Shown here in pieces: positions 1-6,324 of a stretch of DNA of 9,603 nucleotides. This DNA comes from Lachnospiraceae bacterium UBA7598 (GTDB lineage Bacteria; Bacillota; Clostridia; Lachnospirales; Lachnospiraceae), in contig DLQV01000157.1 in NCBI GenBank assembly GCA_002474415.1, forward strand, positions 14,204 through 23,806, in the 5' to 3' direction. The translations under genes were made by a program, and so were the position numbers. Under the pieces are notes generated by a model, which searched no databases, was not told where the DNA came from, and worked only from the letters and a program-made list of their open reading frames with translations. How positions within the stretch are numbered: the stretch's first letter is position 1; every line of letters starts with the position of its first letter.

Positions 1-142
1 TCCTCCGAAAAAAAGTCCGTAGGATTTTTGTTCCCCTTTTTCCAAAAACGCATCGGAGAAGTTTGATTTTCGCCCAAACAGGAATATTTCCGGCGGCAAT
101 TTCAGAAAAGGAGTACAAAAACAAACGGGATTTGATTTTTCG

Positions 143-160
143 CTGTGCCATGTGCCAGGT
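143..160 (+). repeat. 18-bp direct repeat, upstream copy (TGTGCC pair)
   Basis: The sequence CTGTGCCATGTGCCAGGT recurs at 283-300 with one mismatch (A to G at the seventh-to-eighth base junction). Each copy itself contains TGTGCC twice, separated by one base. This copy lies about 105 bp upstream of the predicted transcription start of the gene at 341. Paired sites on both sides of a promoter suggest an operator for a DNA-binding regulator; that role is inference. Confidence 0.6.
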
Positions 161-204
161 GTTTTTTTGTCCGTTTTATATTTTCCGCACCCTCCCCCAG
201 AGCG

Positions 205-259
205 CCTGCAAAAAAATAAGAGCGTTTTGTCTGCCTGAAATTTTCCGATGTGCTATAAT
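205..259 (+). promoter_or_regulatory. Promoter module copy 1, driving the HerA-like gene
   Basis: A 26-bp block at 205-230 with core AAGAGCGTTTTGT is followed after exactly 20 bp by TGCTATAAT at 251-259. The last part is an extended -10 (TGn then consensus TATAAT at 254-259). No good -35 hexamer exists at 17 bp; the nearest TTG-type hexamer (TTGTCT, 227-232) would need a 21-bp spacer. This suggests activator dependence or reliance on the extended -10. The block contains a small dyad, CAAAA at 209-213 and TTTTG at 225-229. The same module, at 25 of 26 positions and with identical spacing, precedes the next gene. Predicted transcription start is near 266, giving a leader of about 75 nt. Confidence 0.75.
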
Positions 260-282
260 GCTTTTTAGAAGTGCAGAACCGC

Positions 283-300
283 CTGTGCCGTGTGCCAGGT
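283..300 (+). repeat. 18-bp direct repeat, downstream copy (TGTGCC pair)
   Basis: This is the second copy of the 18-bp repeat found at 143-160, here CTGTGCCGTGTGCCAGGT up to one flanking base. It falls inside the predicted 5' leader of the gene at 341, about 17 nt after the likely transcription start. The two copies sit 140 bp apart and bracket the promoter module. A regulator bound at both could loop the DNA or block elongation; this is inference from position only. Confidence 0.6.
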
Positions 301-340
301 AAAATGTATTTCAATAAAAAGTTTTTAGGAGGTCACCTAT

Positions 341-3300
341 ATGAACGGAATGCACGGAATGTCAACCGCAGAACAATTGATCGCCGCAAATAAAATGCAA
401 TTAGCCGCAAATTATGCTGTGCCAAGCGGGGCAATGCCATTTCAGGAGGTTCTCAGAGTATATGGCGAAGATCAAATAACGGGTGTCGGGAGCTGCATAG
501 ATTACGAAAAAAGAAAAATAAAAAGAATCGGCAAGCTAAGAATTCACAGCGTTTGCCATTGCTATATTGACAAAGACGGATACCGAAAAGAACTTTTGTA
601 TGTCTTATATTCCAGTATGGACGACAGCATCCATTCTGCTGTCGTTCCTCGTGAAAAATTAGCCAGCAAGAACCTGTTGCCTCTGTTTGAATCTTTTCAA
701 TGGATGTGCAAAAGCAAGGCAATGGCAAACGATTATATTGCGCACTGCATCAACCGTTTTCCCCAAAAAAGCACGCAATATTTTCCGGAATATGCCGGCT
801 TTTCTTTCATTGAACAGAGTGAAAACAGCACCTTTATTCGATTTGACTGCAACAGAAAATGCTTTGACATGAAATTGCTGAAACACTGCTCACCCTATTT
901 CACAAAAAAAGTTCTTCCCAGTACAAAAGACCGCCCTCTCGGTATAAAGGGAATCTGCGAAAAGTACTTTGACACGGACAAAAAGATGATGCTCTTCGTT
1001 TTTTCCCTCTGCGGTCTGCTTAGTTCCTTTTTCCGGGAAGAAAAATACAGCATGGAACGTATTCTGACCATATCTGCGCCCGATGCCGCATCGGAACGGT
1101 TTGCGACGCTCCTCATGCAGATCTTCAACAGAGGCACAAAGCCCCTGACCCTCTGTTCCAACAAGAGTGCGGTGAAAACAGAACTGCTCCACGCAAAGGA
1201 TGAAACTGTTATCCTGAGCGACCGCAACATTATCGACGATGACAAGAAAAGAACGGAAATGCTGCAGCACATTCTCACAGAAAATGACAACATGGATTGT
1301 CAGCCCCATAATCTTGCGATTTTTTCCACCCATGCACAATACCTGCTTCCTCCGGAGAAAAAGATCTGTCTGACACTGCCGGAAAATTTTGCCCCTGCTA
1401 TGACAAAGGAGGAAGAGACAAAGATGTGTGATGATTTGAATTATCTCGTAAACATCATCATATCCCGTATTTGTAAAAGCTATACCGTACTTCCAGGTGT
1501 ATTTCGAGACGAGTTCCATAAACAAATAGATCTATACACCTCTTATTTCCAAGGCAAAAGCAAGGAAATGATTGCAGCTGGTGCATTACTGGATACCGTT
1601 TATTCTTGTATGATAGGCTGTTTTCTTGAGTTCGACAGTCAGCCTATCACGATGTTGATTCGCTCCGTTTTATCCGATTCTCAGACAGTTTCCGGCACTT
1701 CAGAAGATGCGGTGTCAGAACAGTTTATTGCTGCGCTCAATGACGCAATTCGCAGCGGCAAACTCAATATCCTCCGGCACAGCAAGGAAATGAACTTCCA
1801 GGAAGGCACAAACCAGCTGATCGTCAAGGACAAGCTCCTGATCCTGGAAGAGTCTGCGCTAGAAAATGTGCTGATCCCGTCTATGAGAACTGCCGACAAC
1901 ACCTGCCGCATTCTGAAATGCCTGAAAGCGTGCGAATATCTCCATGCCACCAAGAAAAACCGCTATCCGCTGGTGGTATATTCCCACAACAGAAGTCTGC
2001 GGCCTGCTCTGATTGCTCTGAAAAGCGACCGGATTCTGGATTCTGACGTGGAACTCATGATCGAGGAAAGCCGCTATGCAGAATGGTACAGCACAGCGCC
2101 TGCACCGGAGCATTTTATCCCACTCACGGAAAACCGCATCGGCGGTGTTTCCTACCAGGTCTTTGACGAAAAGCGCAAGGATAATATGCACTTCTTTGCA
2201 CTGGGAAAAAGCGGTTCCGGCAAAACACACTGTCTCACCGAACGGATGGTGAGCCTGCAAAAGCTGCACCGTCCCGTTATTGTCTTTGATACCAGTGAAT
2301 CCTTTACAGAAGAGGAAATACTGGAAAAGCTGTCGGTGGGCTGCGGTGAAACAGCAGAGAAGGAGGTCCAGACGTATATCGACGAGCATATCACCTTCCA
2401 CCGCATCGAAGAGGACGGAATCCCCGTTGACCTGCTCAAACTGAGCGACTCCGGCAATGCGGAAGATACCATCCGAAAAATCGAGTCCATTGTGGAATCT
2501 CACAACCCCAATTTGGGCAGAAAACAGCAGGCAGCCGTTCACGCTGCCATCAGCGATATGGTCCAGAAAGGCAATGTGGATATGGCATCTCTGCATGATA
2601 CGCTGACAAGCGAACAGATCCCATATGATCTGGCAGATCAGCTGGCGGATACGCTCTCCTTTTTCGTAAACTTCAAGGCAAACGACAGAGACTGGGGTGA
2701 ACTGATCGAAGAGAGCAAGGACATTATTATCATTTCCACCAGGGCAGTATGCTCCACCGGCGGTTCGGGGCTGATCGATATGCTGCTGATGTCTCTGTAT
2801 TACTACCAGCAGGCACACGGCGAGAAACAGCTCAGCATATTCATCGACGAGATCAGAACGCAAAATCTCAGCACCAAAGGTCCCATCGCCAAGATTCTGA
2901 CGGAGAGCCGCAAGAACCGCATGAGTCTGAACTTTGCCACTCAGTTTCTGCCCAAGTCCACCCAGATCCGGGAGATCATGGACAATGCAGCGATCCATGC
3001 CTTTTTCCCGCTGGACGACAGAACCGCCGCCTCTGCGGCAAAGCTGCTCCAGGTCGATCCCAAGGAACTGACCCTGCTGGAAACGGGCGAATGCTATATC
3101 AAGGGAACGTTCTACAACCAGAACAGACAGAAGGCGATTCCCGGCATTCTCCACGGTACAACATACCGCAATTTCAAGAAAGCCAAGCCGAAATTGCACA
3201 AACGCCCTTTTATCGATGTGCCTTGCTTTGACGAAAAACGCTGCAATTTTCCCCCCTGCAAAAAATTAAGAGCGTTTTGTAAGACGGCATTGCAAAAGTA

Positions 3301-3355
3301 TGCTATAATACCGATTGTACAGAGGCGACGGCAGCATATCGCTTGCCGCTTCTGA
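341..3355 (+). CDS. HerA/VirB4-like ATPase with large N-terminal helicase-like region
   Basis: This 1004-residue protein ends in a HerA/FtsK-superfamily ATPase, a class of ring motors that pump or translocate DNA. Visible motifs are Walker A GKSGSGKT (622-629), a second-strand acidic motif FDTSE (649-653), Walker B SIFIDE (832-837), an ESRKNR segment typical of the arginine-finger region (855-860) and a TQ sensor (867-868). Residues 1 to about 600 are less certain. Around 237-360 the order of strands resembles a DUF927/SF3-type domain, but the P-loop position reads SAPDAASE (245-252), without the glycines or lysine, so any such domain is probably catalytically dead. The start at 341 has AGGAGGT at 327-333; part of that site falls in the palindrome AGGTCACCT. 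The last 40 or so residues are Cys- and Arg-rich and are encoded by the promoter of the next gene. A conjugation-type VirB4 role is the main alternative. Confidence 0.85.
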   Translation: MNGMHGMSTAEQLIAANKMQLAANYAVPSGAMPFQEVLRVYGEDQITGVGSCIDYEKRKIKRIGKLRIHSVCHCYIDKDGYRKELLYVLYSSMDDSIHSAVVPREKLASKNLLPLFESFQWMCKSKAMANDYIAHCINRFPQKSTQYFPEYAGFSFIEQSENSTFIRFDCNRKCFDMKLLKHCSPYFTKKVLPSTKDRPLGIKGICEKYFDTDKKMMLFVFSLCGLLSSFFREEKYSMERILTISAPDAASERFATLLMQIFNRGTKPLTLCSNKSAVKTELLHAKDETVILSDRNIIDDDKKRTEMLQHILTENDNMDCQPHNLAIFSTHAQYLLPPEKKICLTLPENFAPAMTKEEETKMCDDLNYLVNIIISRICKSYTVLPGVFRDEFHKQIDLYTSYFQGKSKEMIAAGALLDTVYSCMIGCFLEFDSQPITMLIRSVLSDSQTVSGTSEDAVSEQFIAALNDAIRSGKLNILRHSKEMNFQEGTNQLIVKDKLLILEESALENVLIPSMRTADNTCRILKCLKACEYLHATKKNRYPLVVYSHNRSLRPALIALKSDRILDSDVELMIEESRYAEWYSTAPAPEHFIPLTENRIGGVSYQVFDEKRKDNMHFFALGKSGSGKTHCLTERMVSLQKLHRPVIVFDTSESFTEEEILEKLSVGCGETAEKEVQTYIDEHITFHRIEEDGIPVDLLKLSDSGNAEDTIRKIESIVESHNPNLGRKQQAAVHAAISDMVQKGNVDMASLHDTLTSEQIPYDLADQLADTLSFFVNFKANDRDWGELIEESKDIIIISTRAVCSTGGSGLIDMLLMSLYYYQQAHGEKQLSIFIDEIRTQNLSTKGPIAKILTESRKNRMSLNFATQFLPKSTQIREIMDNAAIHAFFPLDDRTAASAAKLLQVDPKELTLLETGECYIKGTFYNQNRQKAIPGILHGTTYRNFKKAKPKLHKRPFIDVPCFDEKRCNFPPCKKLRAFCKTALQKYAIIPIVQRRRQHIACRF
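3255..3309 (+). promoter_or_regulatory. Promoter module copy 2, inside the end of the HerA-like gene
   Basis: The block 3255-3280 matches 205-230 at 25 of 26 positions. It is followed by 20 unrelated bases and TGCTATAAT at 3301-3309, the same geometry as copy 1. The 20-bp spacers do not resemble each other, so the block and the -10 are being conserved separately, which argues for function over recent duplication. As in copy 1 there is no proper -35 at 17 bp. The module overlaps the last codons of the upstream gene (about residues 972-990). Predicted start of transcription is near 3316, leaving about 63 nt before the helicase start codon. Confidence 0.75.
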
Positions 3356-3378
3356 AAAAATGAAAGGATCTGATCAGT

Positions 3379-4929
3379 ATGAACGAAACAGTCAACACCC
3401 ACAAGAAGATGGAAGAACTGGACAAAATGAGCATTCCCTATGAGGCAATCCCACCTTCCGAATGGAAGCGCAACGCCTACGACAGCAACAACAGCGTCAG
3501 CGATGAAACATTACGTATTTTTTACAAATATGTAAGAGATTTGGAAAAGGTAATAGAGGAACAGGAGGGTGACGAAAAGGAGGTCGAAGAATATATCATC
3601 AATCTTCTCTCATTGATACTGACACAAAAGCTCCATCTCATCGTCTACCATGACAGATGGCTCTATTTCTTCAACGGAAAATACTTTGAACCGTGTCCGT
3701 CTAAAAAAGAACTGCAATGTATTCTCCGTGAACTGTGTGAGGCAGCTGCTTACCTTTGGAAACGTTTTTCCGTACACGACAAGACCGTAAAGCGATTGCT
3801 GAACCATGTGCAGCAAAACGCTGTCAAAGTGGATTATCCGCCGGATATCAGCAAGTATGTTGTCTTTGAAAACGGTGTCCTGAATCTGGACACCTTAGAG
3901 CTGGAAGACTTTACACCGCAGAAGTTCTTTACCAGCATGATCCATGCGGACTGGCTTACGGAAGACAAAGCCTGCCCGGAATACGAAAAGGTCATCAACA
4001 CCTACACCAATCACGAAGCGCCGCTGAACAAGCGCATCAACGAAGTCCTGGGCGTTTGCCTGACCAACGATATGGTCAAGAAACTGTTCTGCTTTTTGGG
4101 TGTGACAAACTCCGGCAAGACCTTTCTGCTGAGCTTTCTGATTCGTCTGTTCAACAACTCAGCAACTGTCACCATGCAGCCAAACGACCTGGGCCGCCAG
4201 TTTGCACCCAGCATGGTCTATGGAAAGTCCCTTTGTTGCTGCATGGACATGGACTCTGCACCGCTGAACACCAAGGCGACTGCCTTTCTCAAGGGCATCT
4301 CCGGCGCTGATATGCTCTCGGCGGAATTCAAGGGCGAAAACGGCAGTGTCCCGTTCCAAAGCCGTGCGCACATCATCAATGCCTCCAACTATGACATTAC
4401 CACGAAGATGCCGGATGCGGCGTTTGATATGCGCAAGCTTGTGATCCCGTTCAAATACAGACTGACCGACAATGCAGAGCCCTTTGAGGTACTGATGGAC
4501 AAGTTGGAGCGTGAGAAGGCAGCCATCGTGAGAAAGCTGATTCTGGCGTACAAGAATCTCAAGGACAACCACTACGAATTCAGTGACTCCGAAGAGGGCG
4601 AAAGCTATGACAGCTATGTGCCGCCCACGGCAGTCAGCCGCAGCACCAGCAAGTCTCTGGACTTCTTCTTTACAGCCTGCTATGTACGCACCGAGAACGA
4701 CGATGACTACATTTTCACCGAAGATATGTACGCCGATTACAAGGAATATGCCCTGGATGAGAGCTATGCGTACTGCTTCCCGAACTACAGCGCCTTTACG
4801 AAGGCTGTCAGAGCAGAGTTACAGCTGAAGTCCGGCCGCAAGCGCAAAAGCAGCGATGCCAACCCCAAGCACTGCTACCTGGGCATCAAGCGAAAGACAA
4901 TGGTGACAGAAGAGCAGGCGGAAGACTGA
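3379..4929 (+). CDS. D5/P4-family superfamily 3 helicase without primase domain
   Basis: This 516-residue protein is a replicative-type SF3 helicase as found in phages, satellites and plasmids, where it unwinds DNA at an origin as a hexamer. The D5 N-terminal signature appears as VVFENGVLNLDT followed by FTPQKFFTS, just after residue 150. The ATPase follows: Walker A GVTNSGKT (241-248), Walker B region LCCCMDMDS (285-293, Asp where relatives usually have Glu), motif C IINASN (332-337) and Arg352 as likely finger. A winged-helix-like tail with FTEDMYADYKEYA and YLGIKRK lies beyond about residue 420. Full P4-type proteins carry a primase ahead of this; here only about 150 acidic residues precede it, so priming must come from elsewhere. 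The ribosome site GAAAGGA (3362-3368) sits 10 nt before the ATG. It has its own promoter module and probably works with the upstream ATPase. Confidence 0.9.
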   Translation: MNETVNTHKKMEELDKMSIPYEAIPPSEWKRNAYDSNNSVSDETLRIFYKYVRDLEKVIEEQEGDEKEVEEYIINLLSLILTQKLHLIVYHDRWLYFFNGKYFEPCPSKKELQCILRELCEAAAYLWKRFSVHDKTVKRLLNHVQQNAVKVDYPPDISKYVVFENGVLNLDTLELEDFTPQKFFTSMIHADWLTEDKACPEYEKVINTYTNHEAPLNKRINEVLGVCLTNDMVKKLFCFLGVTNSGKTFLLSFLIRLFNNSATVTMQPNDLGRQFAPSMVYGKSLCCCMDMDSAPLNTKATAFLKGISGADMLSAEFKGENGSVPFQSRAHIINASNYDITTKMPDAAFDMRKLVIPFKYRLTDNAEPFEVLMDKLEREKAAIVRKLILAYKNLKDNHYEFSDSEEGESYDSYVPPTAVSRSTSKSLDFFFTACYVRTENDDDYIFTEDMYADYKEYALDESYAYCFPNYSAFTKAVRAELQLKSGRKRKSSDANPKHCYLGIKRKTMVTEEQAED

Positions 4930-4977
4930 GTTTCCGCTCTGAAAGCACAAATCACCCGAATTTAAAATGATTTTTTA

Positions 4978-5008
4978 CCCGATGGAAGGTGATCCATCGG
5001 GCTTTTTT
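4978..5008 (+). terminator. Rho-independent terminator after the SF3 helicase gene
   Basis: A perfect 8-bp stem CCCGATGG / CCATCGGG (4978-4985 and 4994-5001) with an 8-nt loop is followed by C and six T residues (5003-5008). It lies about 50 nt after the helicase stop codon. No matching A-run precedes the stem, so it acts on the + strand only. It separates the pair of DNA-handling genes from the polysaccharide operon. Confidence 0.92.
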
Positions 5009-5014
5009 GATGGT

Positions 5015-5056
5015 GCAGAAAATGCTGCTTTTTCGCTCCACAGCATGATTTTCTGC
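5015..5056. repeat. Long imperfect inverted repeat after the terminator
   Basis: The left arm GCAGAAAATGCTG (5015-5027) pairs with CAGC plus ATTTTCTGC on the right (5041-5056). The result is 13 base pairs with a 3-nt bulge (ATG, 5045-5047) and a 13-nt loop. There is no T-run after it, so it is unlikely to be a second terminator. It could be a transcript-stabilising hairpin, a protein-binding site or the trace of a small repeat; the sequence alone does not decide. Confidence 0.65.
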
Positions 5057-5132
5057 GAAATTGGCAGATATTACAGCGGGAAATTGACAATATAAACAGA
5101 AAAATTTAATTTTTTGGTGTTATTTTTTCGGC

Positions 5133-5156
5133 TTGTCGGCGCATTTGTCGAGGGAT
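5133..5156 (+). repeat. 12-bp tandem repeat upstream of the operon promoter
   Basis: Two adjacent 12-bp units, TTGTCGGCGCAT and TTGTCGAGGGAT, match at 9 of 12 positions and end 4 bp before the -35 hexamer. A third, weaker register (TTG at 5157-5159) runs into the promoter. The position is suitable for an activator or repressor binding two sites on nearly the same face of the helix. The repeat is short and may be chance. Confidence 0.4.
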
Positions 5157-5160
5157 TTGC

Positions 5161-5189
5161 TTGACACTTGTGGGGGCGTGTGGTATAAT
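5161..5189 (+). promoter_or_regulatory. Strong sigma-A promoter of the polysaccharide operon
   Basis: A consensus TTGACA (5161-5166) is separated by 17 bp from a consensus TATAAT (5184-5189), which is itself preceded by TG at the extended -10 position (TGGTATAAT). This is as close to the vegetative consensus as natural promoters come. Transcription should begin near 5196 and read all five downstream genes. Such strength in a surface-polysaccharide locus usually implies control after initiation. Confidence 0.93.
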
Positions 5190-5195
5190 TATCTT

Positions 5196-5319
5196 ATATA
5201 GGTGTAGGCAGATGTAAAAGGCGTTGGAAAATGTTTTCTGTTTGAAAAAACATAGTATTCTGCCGTGTTTTATGGTGCTTTGCACAATGATAGGCTACAA
5301 TTGGAATTAAGGAGAAAAA
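5196..5319 (+). promoter_or_regulatory. Possible structured leader of the polysaccharide operon
   Basis: About 124 nt separate the predicted transcription start from the first codon. Two nested pairings are visible: an outer GGCAGA (5207-5212) with TCTGCC (5259-5264), and an inner ATGTTTT (5231-5237) with AAAACAT (5247-5253). A small GTGC/GCAC hairpin with a 3-nt loop follows at 5275-5285. No terminator-type stem with a T-run is present, so this is not a standard attenuator. It matches no riboswitch I recognise. Antitermination leaders are known in polysaccharide operons; a similar role here is only a possibility. Confidence 0.35.
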
Positions 5320-6324
5320 ATGAATTACATAATTTTTGGTGGATCAGGATTTATAGGCACGCACCTTATAAATCTGATAAATGGAGAATGCCTAAACGAA
5401 GGCGACAAGATATATGATCTTGATATCGTAATGCCTGGTGAAGAAGGCGTCGTCCCTGGCGTAGTTGAAAAATTACCCAACGTAGAATATATCAGATTAG
5501 ATGTTCGCAAACCTATTGATTTTGAATTTGAACCGACAAAAGATGATATAATCTTCAATTTTGCTGCGGTTCACAGAACTCCTGGTCATCCTGATTATGC
5601 ATATTTTGAAACAAATATATATGGTGCTGAAAATGTAACAGCATTTGCGGAAAAGCATGGGATTTCAAAAATTCTTTTTACAAGTTCTATCGCACCTTAC
5701 GGTGCCGCTGAGCAATTGAAAAAGGAAACAACACTGCCTACGCCAAACACTCCTTATGGAATAAGCAAACTTGTCGCTGAAAAGATCCATGAAAAGTGGC
5801 AGGTGAAAGACAGTAATAGAGAACTGACTATTGTCAGACCTGGAATAGTCTATGGTAAGGGCGAACATGGTAACATGACACGTTTATACAAGGGTCAAAA
5901 AAAGCATTACTTCTTTTATGCTGGAAGACGTGATACAATAAAAGCTTGCATCTATGTGAAAGAACTTGTACGGTTCATGAAATACAGAATGATTGACAAC
6001 AGTTTCACCGGATCTGATGTATTTAATTGTACATTTGAACCTGCATTCAACATTCAGCAGATTTGTGAAACTATGCAAAAGGCAACAAACATGAAGAGAC
6101 ACATACCACTAGTACCTTCATGGATCTTAATGCCTGCAGCATATATATTAGGTCCGCTTGGTGGAAAAAAAGTTGGCATCCATCCAGCAAGAGTAAAAAA
6201 ACTTATGGTTTCAACAAATATAAATGGAGAAAAGCTCAAGAACTGTGGATATAAGTTCCATTATACTTTTGAGGAAACGTATAGGGACTGGTTTAAGGAT
6301 TGTAATGAGGAAGGTTTGTATTAA
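5320..6324 (+). CDS. NAD-dependent epimerase/dehydratase (extended SDR family)
   Basis: This 334-residue cytoplasmic enzyme probably converts one nucleotide sugar to another for the polysaccharide made by this operon; the exact sugar cannot be read from sequence. The N-terminal Rossmann motif GGSGFIG (7-13) binds NAD. The catalytic set is Ser123 in TSSIAPYG, Tyr146 and Lys150 in YGISK, as in GalE-type epimerases and dehydratases. Asp residues after the second strand (about residue 34) fit NAD rather than NADP. Length is normal for the family. The start is supported by AAGGAG at about 5309-5314. It is the first gene after the strong promoter, and its stop overlaps the next start in TAATG, so translation of the two is probably coupled. 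A sugar reductase of the same fold is the alternative. Confidence 0.9.
   Translation: MNYIIFGGSGFIGTHLINLINGECLNEGDKIYDLDIVMPGEEGVVPGVVEKLPNVEYIRLDVRKPIDFEFEPTKDDIIFNFAAVHRTPGHPDYAYFETNIYGAENVTAFAEKHGISKILFTSSIAPYGAAEQLKKETTLPTPNTPYGISKLVAEKIHEKWQVKDSNRELTIVRPGIVYGKGEHGNMTRLYKGQKKHYFFYAGRRDTIKACIYVKELVRFMKYRMIDNSFTGSDVFNCTFEPAFNIQQICETMQKATNMKRHIPLVPSWILMPAAYILGPLGGKKVGIHPARVKKLMVSTNINGEKLKNCGYKFHYTFEETYRDWFKDCNEEGLY

Larger units (their letters stand above)
1..340. other. Non-coding upstream region of the HerA-like gene
   Basis: No convincing gene lies here. The stretch is rich in T- and A-runs and ends in the ribosome site for the gene at 341. It holds one copy of the duplicated promoter module (205-259) and two copies of an 18-bp TGTGCC-containing repeat (143-160 and 283-300). 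It also holds a weaker internal similarity at exactly 60 bp offset (165-187 against 225-247). An open frame at 63-302 has no ribosome site and runs through the promoter, so I do not call it. I see no clear terminator for an upstream gene; a short imperfect TCC/GGA pairing flanked by A and T runs near 10-33 is too weak to name. Confidence 0.7.
4930..5319. other. Junction between the DNA-handling pair and the polysaccharide operon
   Basis: No gene is visible in these 390 bases. In order they hold an intrinsic terminator (4978-5008), a long imperfect inverted repeat (5015-5056), an AT-rich stretch with a possible weak promoter (TTGACA at 5084-5089 and TTTAAT at 5105-5110, spacer only 15), a 12-bp tandem repeat (5133-5156), a strong promoter (5161-5189) and a leader of about 124 nt. 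I see no tRNA, integrase site or flanking duplication that would mark an element boundary. Confidence 0.75.

Noticed and set aside
63..302. Open frame of 79 codons on the + strand before the HerA-like gene
   Set aside because: It has no ribosome site, odd composition (Cys, Phe and Arg rich) and runs through the promoter module; its similarity to the tail of the next protein is explained by the shared DNA element.
1859..3199. Long open frame of 446 codons on the - strand
   Set aside because: It lies wholly within the HerA-like gene, has no ribosome site or recognisable domain, and arises from that gene's GC-rich third positions.
2749..3231. Open frame of 160 codons on the + strand in another frame
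   Set aside because: It overlaps the conserved Walker B and sensor part of the HerA-like gene; its product is low-complexity, rich in Arg, Gln and His.
5084..5110. Second promoter TTGACA / TTTAAT ahead of the polysaccharide operon
   Set aside because: The spacer is only 15 bp and the -10 is imperfect; the consensus promoter at 5161-5189 is far better.
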